From assembly GCA_001730095.1 (NCBI GenBank), contig MDLF01000008.1, positions 1-53,755 of the forward strand: 53,755 bases of DNA, in the 5' to 3' direction. Under the pieces are notes generated by a model. It saw only the letters and a program-made list of their open reading frames with translations. It made no database searches and was not told the origin of the DNA. This DNA comes from Rhodobacteraceae bacterium (ex Bugula neritina AB1). GTDB taxonomy: Bacteria > Pseudomonadota > Alphaproteobacteria > Rhodobacterales > Rhodobacteraceae. The position numbers and the translations under genes are program-made. Positions 37,914-45,481 of this stretch are shown here, in pieces (position 1 is the first letter of the stretch; every line of letters begins with the position of its first letter).

Positions 37914-37944
37914 GGTATTGTCAGATGCAGTCCGAAAGCCGCGA

Positions 37945-39417
37945 TCAGACGCGGTCCTCATGCGGCAGCGACCCTTTGCCATGGCCGCTCATCCCGCCGG
38001 AGACTTCCTCAGTGGCCTCATCCGCCAGCTCTTCCGGCAGGATCAGGTTCAGCACGATGGCAATCAACGCAGCAGGCAGAATGCCCGAGGCCGCCAGGAT
38101 GCGCAGGGTATCAGGCAGATACTGCAGCGCGTTCGGCGACCCCGGCTTGAGGTTCATCACCTCCAGCTGCAGGCCAAAACCGATCGACAGCGCGATCGCA
38201 AAAATCACCATGTTGCGGCGGTTCCAGACCACGTCCGACAGCATCGAGACACCGGCAGAAACCACCATGCCGAACATCACAATGACGCCGCCGCCCAGAA
38301 CCTCGATCGGGATGGTGCGGATCAGCGCGCCAACCTTGGGGATCAACCCGCAGACGATCAGGAAGATCGCGCCGATGGTCACCACATGGCGGCTCATCAC
38401 GCCGGTCATGGCAATCAGCCCGACATTCTGGCTGAAGGAGGTGTTCGGCAATCCGCCGAACAGGCCGGCAACCGCAGTGCCGACACCGTCCGCATAGGTC
38501 GCGCCCTGGATTTCCTTGTCGGTTGCCTCGCGGTGCGCACCGCCCTTGGTGATGCCGCTGACGTCGCCGACGGTTTCAACCGCGCTGACAAAGGACATCA
38601 GGCAAAAGCCGATCACTGCGGCGGTGGTGATTTCAATGCCGTATTTGAACGGGTTCGGCAGACCAAAGGCCGCCGCCCGGTCCCAGCTCTGACCGATGCT
38701 TTCAAAGGTGACGAGGCCAAAGAACATCGCATAGACATAGCCGACCAGAATGCCGATCAGCACTGCCGAGACCGACAGCATGCCGCGAGCAAAGAATTTG
38801 AGCCCCAGGGTCGAGAAGATCACCACCAGCGCCACGGACCAGTTCAGCAGGCTGCCGTATTCTTCCTTGCCAAAGGCCTTGGCCGGGACGCCGCCAGCGG
38901 CATATTCGATGCCGACCCGCACCAGATAAAGACCGATCATCAGCACCACAAGGCCGGTAACCAATGGCGGCAGGGCAAAGCGGATGCGCCCGATCACGGT
39001 GCCAAGGGCAGCGTGGAACAGCCCGCCAATCAGCACCCCGCCGAAAATCGCGGGCAAGGCTTCTACACCCTTGCCGGCAACCAGCGGGATCATGATCGGG
39101 ATGAAGGCAAAACTGGTGCCCTGCACAATTGGCAGCCGGGCGCCCACGGGGCCCATGCCGATCGACTGGAGCAGCGTGGCAATGCCGGCAAACAGCATCG
39201 ACATCTGGATCAGATAGCTCATATCCGGGAAGCCCTGCGCGCCTGCATCAGAGCCAAAGCCGAAACCGGCGGCGCCAGAGATGATAATGGCGGGCGTGAT
39301 GTTCGATACAAACATCGCCAGCACGTGCTGGATGCCCAGCGGCACTGCCGTGATCAGCGGCGGGGTATAGTCCGGATCGCGCAGCTGCGCCGGCGTTCCA
39401 ATGGAAGTATCAGCCAT
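37945..39417 (-). CDS. NCS2/NAT-family purine permease (urate/xanthine type)
   Basis: 490 residues, about 12-14 membrane segments. The nucleobase-ascorbate transporter signature is present as NTSFSQNVGLIAMTG (Gln-x-Asn-x-Gly type) with SAVETVGDVSGIT upstream. Such carriers are proton symporters for xanthine and/or urate. The location next to allA, puuE and the bhc operon fits import of urate or xanthine. It is in the same direction as allA and puuE-uraD, 72 bases downstream of allA, so likely part of the same operon. Substrate specificity cannot be read from sequence with certainty. Confidence 0.88.
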   Translation of the reverse strand: MADTSIGTPAQLRDPDYTPPLITAVPLGIQHVLAMFVSNITPAIIISGAAGFGFGSDAGAQGFPDMSYLIQMSMLFAGIATLLQSIGMGPVGARLPIVQGTSFAFIPIMIPLVAGKGVEALPAIFGGVLIGGLFHAALGTVIGRIRFALPPLVTGLVVLMIGLYLVRVGIEYAAGGVPAKAFGKEEYGSLLNWSVALVVIFSTLGLKFFARGMLSVSAVLIGILVGYVYAMFFGLVTFESIGQSWDRAAAFGLPNPFKYGIEITTAAVIGFCLMSFVSAVETVGDVSGITKGGAHREATDKEIQGATYADGVGTAVAGLFGGLPNTSFSQNVGLIAMTGVMSRHVVTIGAIFLIVCGLIPKVGALIRTIPIEVLGGGVIVMFGMVVSAGVSMLSDVVWNRRNMVIFAIALSIGFGLQLEVMNLKPGSPNALQYLPDTLRILAASGILPAALIAIVLNLILPEELADEATEEVSGGMSGHGKGSLPHEDRV

Positions 39418-39489
39418 GAATCGTGTCTCCTGTCGGTCATGGGGATCTCGCCGCTTCTTGTTTCTTTGAGCGGCTTCAGGGTGTTGCGG

Positions 39490-39981
39490 TCAGTCAGAGA
39501 CCACAGTGAAAACCTCCTTGAACCAATGCTCTTCGAGGTTCGGGGTGGCGCCGATACGGTCGACCACAATGTATTGTCCAGGCGCACCAAGCGGCGCGAG
39601 CACCCCGTGCCAGATGCTGCGGTAAAGGTTGATGGACTGACCGGGCTGGCTGATAAAGGCTTTCAGATTGACCGGGTTGCCATTGTCATCATCGGCGACA
39701 ACAACCAGCATCGGCACGCCGCTGACGGGCACAAAGGCCTGGCTGCCTTCGGGATGGCGCTCGACCATGTCCACCTTATGCGGCAGGTGGCGGGCCTGGG
39801 CATCAAACAGGCTGATACCAGCCCGGCCATCCTCGCCGAAATCAAGGGTCGCCCGGTCGTGATGGCGACCGCAAAGCCCCTGATTGATCAGCTTGTCCGG
39901 TGCGCCGTTCACATCGATCACATCACCATAAGGCGCAAACGCCTCTGCCGTCAGCGGCACCGCTGTCAGCCAGCGGCTCAT
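39490..39981 (-). CDS. allA: Ureidoglycolate lyase
   Basis: 163 residues, the typical length of AllA. It splits (S)-ureidoglycolate into glyoxylate and urea. Recognisable parts are LTAEAFAPYGDVID at the N-terminus, VERHPEGSQAFVPVSG with the His/Glu of the cupin-like site, and NLYRSIWHGVLAPLG. The ATG overlaps the puuE-uraD stop by four bases. Its product glyoxylate is the substrate of BhcC and BhcA encoded next door. Confidence 0.93.
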   Translation of the reverse strand: MSRWLTAVPLTAEAFAPYGDVIDVNGAPDKLINQGLCGRHHDRATLDFGEDGRAGISLFDAQARHLPHKVDMVERHPEGSQAFVPVSGVPMLVVVADDDNGNPVNLKAFISQPGQSINLYRSIWHGVLAPLGAPGQYIVVDRIGATPNLEEHWFKEVFTVVSD

Positions 39982-41393
39982 GGCAGCAGATCCTGCAGCC
40001 GGAACCGGGCGATACGTTCGACCTGACGGCAGGCCTCGCCGAACTCAGTGGTGCGGTCGTTGTGGATACGGCGGTGGAAGGCCTCCATGATCGACGCCTT
40101 GTTGTGATCCCGCACTGCAATGATAAAGGGAAAGCCGTGTTTCCCGACATATTCGGTATTGAGCCGGGTAAATGTGTCCCGTTCTTCATCTGTCAGCAGA
40201 TCAAGGCCAGCGCTGGACTGTTCCGCGGTGCTCTCTGCTGTCAGACGGCCGGCGGCTGCCAGCTTGCCCGCCAGATCCGGGTGCGCAGTCAGCACGCCCA
40301 GACGCTCTGCCTCGGATGCGGTACGGAAGATCCGGCACAAAGCGTTGTGAACCCCCGCCGCGCAGTCATGTGCCGGACCTAGTTCCAGATCATAGGCGCG
40401 GTCGGCAATCCAGGGCGAATGTTCAAAGATCGTGCCGAACTTGGCAACAAACGCCTCGCGCTCCATTTGGCTCGGCCGTGCGCGCTTGACCGGCGGATGG
40501 GTCTCAGCCCAATGTTCCGCAATGTCGATCCGGCGCGGGCACCAGACGTCCGCGAACCCCTGGATGTAGTCGAGGAAACGCTTCAGCCCCGCGATCTTAC
40601 CCGGACGACCCACCAGCCGACAGTGCAGCCCGATGGTCATCATTTTTGCAGCCCCCGCCTCGCCCTCGGCATAGATCACATCAAAGGCGTCTTTCAGATA
40701 CTGAAAGAAATGCTCGCCGGTGATCCAACCCGGCGAATTGGCAAAGCGCATGTCGTTGGCTTCCAGCGTGTAGGGGATGATCAGCTGATCGCGGGCGCCG
40801 GTTTCCAGCCAATAGGGCAGGTCGTCGTCATACGTATCGGAAATATAGTCAAACCCGCCTTCCTCGGCCACCAGCCGCACCGTATTTGCGCTGCAGCGGC
40901 CGGTGTACCAGCCGCGCGGGCGGGTGCCGGTCACCTCGGTATGCAGGCGCACGGCTTCTGCAATCGCAGCGCGCTCCTCCTCTTCAGGCATGTCCTTGTG
41001 CTCGACCCATTTCAGGCCGTGGCTGGCGATTTCCCAACCTGCGTCCGTCATCGCCTGCACCTGTTCCGGGCTGCGGGCAAGCGCGGTGGCAACGCCATAG
41101 ATCGTCAGCGGAATGCCGGCCCCGGTGAACAATCGGTGCAGCCGCCAGAAGCCGGCACGGCTGCCGTACTCATAGACCGATTCCATATTCCAGTGACGCT
41201 GGCCCGGCCATTGCGCGGCACCTGGAATATCCGACAGAAACGCCTCAGACGCCGCATCCCCGTGCAGGATGCAGTTCTCGCCGCCCTCTTCATAATTCAG
41301 AACAAATTGCACGGCGGCTTTGGCCCCATTGGGCCACTGCGGGTCGGGTGCGGCAGCACCGTATCCGCGCAAGTCACGAGGATAGCGCGTCAC
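39978..41393 (-). CDS. puuE: Fusion of PuuE-type allantoinase and OHCU decarboxylase (UraD)
   Basis: 471 residues with two enzymes. Residues about 1-300 are a metal-independent allantoinase of the polysaccharide-deacetylase fold (YPRDLRGYGAAAPDPQWPNG, FVLNYEEGGENCILHGD, WEIASHGLKW); it hydrolyses allantoin to allantoate. Residues about 305-471 are 2-oxo-4-hydroxy-4-carboxy-5-ureidoimidazoline decarboxylase, with the catalytic HPDLA at 371-375, then SSAGLDLLTDEE and FPFIIAVRDHNKASI; it makes (S)-allantoin. The fusion would pass allantoin from one site to the other, although the order of domains is opposite to the order of reactions. The start is GTG with AGGAGA seven bases upstream. It is the first gene of the operon with allA and the permease. 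Confidence 0.93.
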   Translation of the reverse strand: MTRYPRDLRGYGAAAPDPQWPNGAKAAVQFVLNYEEGGENCILHGDAASEAFLSDIPGAAQWPGQRHWNMESVYEYGSRAGFWRLHRLFTGAGIPLTIYGVATALARSPEQVQAMTDAGWEIASHGLKWVEHKDMPEEEERAAIAEAVRLHTEVTGTRPRGWYTGRCSANTVRLVAEEGGFDYISDTYDDDLPYWLETGARDQLIIPYTLEANDMRFANSPGWITGEHFFQYLKDAFDVIYAEGEAGAAKMMTIGLHCRLVGRPGKIAGLKRFLDYIQGFADVWCPRRIDIAEHWAETHPPVKRARPSQMEREAFVAKFGTIFEHSPWIADRAYDLELGPAHDCAAGVHNALCRIFRTASEAERLGVLTAHPDLAGKLAAAGRLTAESTAEQSSAGLDLLTDEERDTFTRLNTEYVGKHGFPFIIAVRDHNKASIMEAFHRRIHNDRTTEFGEACRQVERIARFRLQDLLP

Positions 41394-41443
41394 GACTGGT
41401 CTCCTGTCTTTTATTCCTTATAGAACAGAACAATCCGGGTAGG

Positions 41444-41464
41444 CTTTCAGTAAATTTTTGAAAG
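41444..41464. promoter_or_regulatory. Operator candidate in the puuE-uraH divergent promoter
   Basis: CTTTCA-N9-TGAAAG is a perfect 6-bp dyad in the 149-bp gap between divergent puuE-uraD and uraH. Its core TTTCA-N9-TGAAA (41445-41463) recurs with identical spacing before xdhA at 45368-45386. A common regulator of purine catabolism is the likely reader; one of the two LysR proteins is a candidate. Confidence 0.5.
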
Positions 41465-41542
41465 AACTTTTTGACTCTTGCCGCTGTATGGGGCGGGCAG
41501 AACCAAGCATACCTAAAGAAACAGATATGACAGGAGGCTCAA

Positions 41543-41899
41543 ATGGCCGGATTTCTGACCACCCATGTGCTGGACACTGCCCGCGGCTGCCCGGCAGAAG
41601 GGCTGAAGATCGATCTTTACCGGATCGACGGCAGCGCGCGCATCCATCTGCGCAGCCTGACAACCAACAGCGACGGTCGCACCGATGAGCAGATCCTGCC
41701 CGCAGGCGAATTTGCCACCGGCACCTATGAACTGCTGTTCCACGCAGGCGGTTATCTGCGCGCCACCGGCCAGGCCGACGCCGAGCCATTGTTCCTGGAC
41801 GAAGTGCCGCTGCGCTTTGGTATGAGCGAAGCAGACAGCCATTACCATGTGCCGCTTCTGCTGTCGCCCTACGGCTATTCCACCTATCGCGGCAGCTGA
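41543..41899 (+). CDS. uraH: 5-Hydroxyisourate hydrolase (transthyretin-like)
   Basis: 118 residues, the usual size. The N-terminal signature [19 protein letters not shown] includes the catalytic His, and the protein ends with the family hallmark YRGS (YSTYRGS). It hydrolyses 5-hydroxyisourate, the product of PuuD, to OHCU, the substrate of the UraD domain. An AGGAGG Shine-Dalgarno precedes the ATG. It is divergent from puuE-uraD with a shared control region. Confidence 0.95.
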   Translation: MAGFLTTHVLDTARGCPAEGLKIDLYRIDGSARIHLRSLTTNSDGRTDEQILPAGEFATGTYELLFHAGGYLRATGQADAEPLFLDEVPLRFGMSEADSHYHVPLLLSPYGYSTYRGS

Positions 41900-41971
41900 T
41901 CCCGCAAAATCTCCTCTTCCGGCTTGGCATCCGCCAGCAGTTCCCGTCACAGGTACCTGGGGCGGGCTTTT

Positions 41972-42880
41972 TCATTCCGGAGGCAGGGAAGCCTGGATAT
42001 GGTCCACCATGAAATCCATGAACAGCCGCACCTTCGGGTCCTGGTGACGGCGATGGACGTAAAGGCAGGCCATCTGGATCGGGACCGGCGGCTCCTCTGC
42101 CAGCACCGGCACCAGCCGGCCTGAGGCCAGGTGTTCGGAAATCTCAAACACCGGCTTCAGAATGATCCCGTGCCCCTCCAGCGCCCAATTGGTCAGCACA
42201 TCGCCGTGATCCGATTCAAACGGCCCGGTGACTGTCACCCGTTTCACCCCGTCGCGGCTGCGTAGCGGCCATTGGAATTCGGGCGCGCCGGGATAGCGCA
42301 GGTTCAGGCAGTCCTGCGTCTCGGTCTTCAATTCGTCACTGCTGACAGGCTGGCCGCGCCGCTTGATGTATTCCGGCGAGGCGCACAGCACCCGGGGGCA
42401 ATCGGTGATCTTGCGAATGCGCAGGTTGGAATCTTCCGGCACCCCAAGAAAAAAGGCGGCATCCAGCCCCTCGGCGGCCAAATCCAGCTTGCGGTCCGAC
42501 AGCCGCAGCCGGATGGAAATCAGCGGATAAGCCTCACTGAACTTCGGCACCGCGGGCGCAATCAGCCGCTGCCCCAGCCCCAGCGGCGCCGCCACATACA
42601 GCGTGCCGCGCGGCGTTTGCGTGACACTGCTGATATCGGCCTCTGCCTCATCCACCGCTTCCAGGATTTTGACAGCTCCGTGATAGAACAGGTTGCCCTG
42701 CTCTGTCGGATTAAGCAGCCGGGTGGTGCGCTGGAACAGCCGCACGTTCAGGTGGTCCTCCAGCTGCGAAATCCGTGACGAAGCAACCGCCGCCGAAATC
42801 CGCATGTCGCGTGCAGCAGCAGACATGTTGCCAAGTTCATAAACCCGGACAAAGGTGCGGATATTGTCGAGATAGGCCAT
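41972..42880 (-). CDS. LysR-family regulator, divergent from puuD
   Basis: 302 residues. N-terminal LysR helix-turn-helix (RTFVRVYELGNMSAAARDM, VASSRISQLEDHLNVRLFQR) and the substrate-binding domain (GTLYVAAPLGLGQRLIAP). It is divergent from puuD with a 105-bp gap, so regulation of puuD and autoregulation are likely; a urate-related effector is inference. It is clearly related to the LysR at 44357-45274 (both contain SDRKxDxxAEGLDxAFFxGxP and DCxRVLCAxPEY). It overlaps no neighbour; uraH is convergent. Confidence 0.88.
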   Translation of the reverse strand: MAYLDNIRTFVRVYELGNMSAAARDMRISAAVASSRISQLEDHLNVRLFQRTTRLLNPTEQGNLFYHGAVKILEAVDEAEADISSVTQTPRGTLYVAAPLGLGQRLIAPAVPKFSEAYPLISIRLRLSDRKLDLAAEGLDAAFFLGVPEDSNLRIRKITDCPRVLCASPEYIKRRGQPVSSDELKTETQDCLNLRYPGAPEFQWPLRSRDGVKRVTVTGPFESDHGDVLTNWALEGHGIILKPVFEISEHLASGRLVPVLAEEPPVPIQMACLYVHRRHQDPKVRLFMDFMVDHIQASLPPE

Positions 42881-42985
42881 TCACGTATTCTTTGACTTAT
42901 TTTGAAACAGCTTGGGTTTTTTACCTAATACATGAAAATAAGGGCATGCTCTAGTGTCCTTGCCAAAGCTTATGAGGAGAGAACA

Positions 42986-44245
42986 ATGGAAGAGCTTGTG
43001 ATCATGTGGGACTGGCTGGGCTTTGCGGTCCGCTGGCTTCACGTCATCACCGCCATTGCCTGGATCGGATCGTCCTTCTACTTTGTCGCGCTGGACCTTG
43101 GCCTGCGGAAGGTGCCGCATCTTCCGGTGGGCGCGCATGGCGAGGAATGGCAGGTCCATGGCGGCGGTTTCTACCACATTCAGAAATACCTGGTGGCGCC
43201 GGAAAACATGCCGGACCACCTGATCTGGTTCAAATGGGAAAGCTATGCCACCTGGCTGTCGGGCGCGGGCCTGTTGATGATTGTCTACTGGGCCGGCGGA
43301 GAGCTTTACTTGATCGACGCCAGCAAGGCCGACCTGGCCCTGTGGCAGGGCATCCTGATTTCCGGCGCCTCGCTGACCGTCGGCTGGCTGGTTTATGACG
43401 CCCTGTGCAAATCACCGCTGGGCGAACAGCCAACCGTGCTGATGGTGCTGCTGTTTGTGCTGCTGGTCGCCATGGGCTGGGGCTACAACCAGATCTTCAC
43501 CGGCCGCGCGGTAATGCTGCATCTGGGTGCCTTTACGGCGACCATCATGACGGCCAACGTCTTTTTCATCATCATGCCGAACCAGCGTATCGTGGTGAAA
43601 GACCTGCAGGAAGGCCGCACCCCGGATGCCAAATACGGCAAGATCGCCAAGCTGCGCTCGACACACAACAACTATCTGACGCTGCCGGTTGTGTTCCTGA
43701 TGCTGTCCAACCACTACCCGCTGGCCTTTGCCACCGAATACAACTGGCTGATCGCGGCGCTGGTGTTTCTGATGGGCGTGACCATCCGCCACTATTTCAA
43801 CAGCAACCACGCAGGCACCAGCAACCCGACCTGGACCTGGCCGGTGACTGCCATCCTGTTCATCGGCGTGATGATCCTGAGCCAGGCTCCGTTGCAGCAG
43901 GACACCTACGAAGAATCCGAAGCGCGGGAGCTGAACAAGACCGAACAGGTCTTTGCCGGCAACCAGCATTTCGAGGACGTGATGAATGTGGTGCCGGGCC
44001 GCTGCGCCATGTGCCACGCGCGCGAGCCCTACTATGACGGCATCCGCCGCGCACCCAAGAACGTGCTGCTGGAGACCCCGGCGGATGTGGCGAAATACGC
44101 CAAGGAGATCTACCTCCAGGCCGGTGCCACCCATGCGATGCCGCCCGCCAATGTCACCTATATGCAGGAAGATGAGCGCGCCCTGATCCGCCGCTGGTAC
44201 GGCAGCGCCTCCAGGGATCTGCCCTTCGCGCTGGCGGCGAACTGA
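42986..44245 (+). CDS. puuD: Membrane urate hydroxylase with C-terminal cytochrome c domain
   Basis: 419 residues. The N-terminal part has about eight membrane segments starting WLGFAVRWLHVITAIAWIGSS with potential heme-ligating His residues, as in PuuD. The C-terminal ~85 residues are a periplasmic cytochrome c domain with heme motif CAMCH at 340-344 and a candidate Met ligand in HAMPP. PuuD oxidises urate to 5-hydroxyisourate and should pass electrons to the respiratory chain instead of making hydrogen peroxide. ATG 42986 has GAGGAGAG upstream; the frame continues to 42932 without support. UraH, which uses the product, is encoded nearby. Confidence 0.93.
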   Translation: MEELVIMWDWLGFAVRWLHVITAIAWIGSSFYFVALDLGLRKVPHLPVGAHGEEWQVHGGGFYHIQKYLVAPENMPDHLIWFKWESYATWLSGAGLLMIVYWAGGELYLIDASKADLALWQGILISGASLTVGWLVYDALCKSPLGEQPTVLMVLLFVLLVAMGWGYNQIFTGRAVMLHLGAFTATIMTANVFFIIMPNQRIVVKDLQEGRTPDAKYGKIAKLRSTHNNYLTLPVVFLMLSNHYPLAFATEYNWLIAALVFLMGVTIRHYFNSNHAGTSNPTWTWPVTAILFIGVMILSQAPLQQDTYEESEARELNKTEQVFAGNQHFEDVMNVVPGRCAMCHAREPYYDGIRRAPKNVLLETPADVAKYAKEIYLQAGATHAMPPANVTYMQEDERALIRRWYGSASRDLPFALAAN

Positions 44246-44266
44246 TCCAATTTGCAAGACAATCTG

Positions 44267-44298
44267 AAACGGCCCTGCCTGCGCGGCGGGGCCGTTTT
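44267..44298 (+). terminator. Rho-independent terminator after puuD
   Basis: AAACGGCC...GGCCGTTTT forms a stem extended by inner GC pairs and is followed by a T-rich run (TTTTCCTTT). It separates puuD from the convergent LysR gene. Confidence 0.85.
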
Positions 44299-44356
44299 CC
44301 TTTGACAGCCTGCGTGCATCGCCAATGCGCCGGGCGGCCGCCAGAATGCAAGGCTG

Positions 44357-45274
44357 CTACTTTCCGCTACCGAAGCGCCGAAAGGCCGCCAGCCCCTGTT
44401 TCACCGCATAGTCCACGAACAGGCGGATCTTCGGGTCCTGCAATTTGCGGTGCGGGTAAAGACAGCCGAAAATGGTCGGCTCCGGCGGCGTGTCCGGCAG
44501 CACCTCGACCAAGGCACCGCTCTGCAGATGCGCGGCGACGTCAAACCGCGGCTTGTTGACGATGCCGCGCCCGTCCAGCGCCCAGTTGGTCAGCACATCG
44601 CTGTCATCGGCGTCAAATTTGCCCGAAACCTCCAGCTTGCGCGGGCCGTCGGGTGTTTCCAGCGTCCAGTAGTATTCAGGCGAACGCGGATAGCGCAGCA
44701 GCAGGCAGTTGTGACCACTCAGCAGATCCTCAGGTGTCTGCGGGCTGCCATACCGCGCCAGATACTCCGGCGCGGCACATAGCACCCGTTTGCAATCGGC
44801 GATCTTGCGCATCTTCAGGGTGGAGTCATGCGGTGTGCCGATAAAGAACGCCACATCCAGCCCTTCCGCCAGAATATCCACCTTCCGGTCCGACATCCGC
44901 ATGCGGATTTCAGTGGCAGGATAATCCTCGACAAACCCTGGCACCAGCGGCGCAATAATGCGGCGGCCGACACCCAGCGGCGCGGTCACCCGGATCACCC
45001 CGCGCGGTGCGGCGGAGAATTGCGAAACCACTGCCTCTGCGTCTTCAATCGATTCGAGCACCTTCTTGACTTCGGTATAAAACAGCTGCCCGGCCTCGGT
45101 CGGGGTCAGCGATCTTGTGGTGCGGTTGAACAAACGCACGCCAAGATGTTTTTCCAGCTCCTTGATCCGCTTGCTGGCCACCGCCGGCGTCAGACGCAAA
45201 TCGCGCCCGCCAGAGGTGATGCTGCCCAATTCGACAACCCGGCAAAAGACGCGCAGAGATTCCAGATACGACAT
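44357..45274 (-). CDS. LysR-family regulator, divergent from xdhABC
   Basis: 305 residues. LysR helix-turn-helix (SLRVFCRVVELGSITSGGRD, ASKRIKELEKHLGVRLFNR) and effector domain (GVIRVTAPLGVGRRIIAP). It is divergent from xdhA with a 207-bp gap that holds two dyad elements, so it probably controls xanthine dehydrogenase. It is a paralogue-like relative of the LysR at 41972-42880, and the pair flanks puuD. Confidence 0.88.
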   Translation of the reverse strand: MSYLESLRVFCRVVELGSITSGGRDLRLTPAVASKRIKELEKHLGVRLFNRTTRSLTPTEAGQLFYTEVKKVLESIEDAEAVVSQFSAAPRGVIRVTAPLGVGRRIIAPLVPGFVEDYPATEIRMRMSDRKVDILAEGLDVAFFIGTPHDSTLKMRKIADCKRVLCAAPEYLARYGSPQTPEDLLSGHNCLLLRYPRSPEYYWTLETPDGPRKLEVSGKFDADDSDVLTNWALDGRGIVNKPRFDVAAHLQSGALVEVLPDTPPEPTIFGCLYPHRKLQDPKIRLFVDYAVKQGLAAFRRFGSGK

Positions 45275-45294
45275 GTTTCACAGTCCTTTGCGGG

Positions 45295-45339
45295 GCATGT
45301 TTGCCACTTGCCACTGATGCAGCCCATCGGCAAACATGC
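45295..45339. promoter_or_regulatory. 11-bp dyad with 23-bp centre in the lysR-xdhA gap
   Basis: GCATGTTTGCC (45295-45305) and GGCAAACATGC (45329-45339) are perfect inverted copies, their centres about 34 bp apart, roughly three helical turns. This lies 20-65 bp upstream of the divergent LysR start, a position suited to LysR autoregulation. It could also fold as a long-loop hairpin in a leader RNA. Confidence 0.5.
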
Positions 45340-45367
45340 TGGTTCCGGCATCTGGCAGCCTAACCAT

Positions 45368-45386
45368 TTTCAACAGGCTGTTGAAA
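45368..45386. promoter_or_regulatory. Perfect 19-bp palindrome upstream of xdhA
   Basis: TTTCAACAG-G-CTGTTGAAA is a perfect palindrome about 95 bp upstream of the xdhA ATG. It contains TTTCA-N9-TGAAA, the same core and spacing as the element between puuE and uraH. Confidence 0.55.
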
Positions 45387-45481
45387 GCATTTCGCGATTG
45401 CAGCCGTTAACCGTGGCAGTCAGACAGGGTAAAAATGTCATACGCGGGCCAGTTCGGCCCAAGAGACACTCGGGAGGCCCC

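Noticed and set aside
37912-40026. 704-codon open frame on the plus strand
   Set aside because: Antisense to the NAT permease and allA, both convincing; the His/Gln/Arg-rich product is typical of a shadow.
44828-45481. N-terminal extension of xdhA
   Set aside because: It runs antisense through the LysR gene and both promoter dyads. The 2Fe-2S domain begins right after ATG 45482, which has a GGGAGG site.
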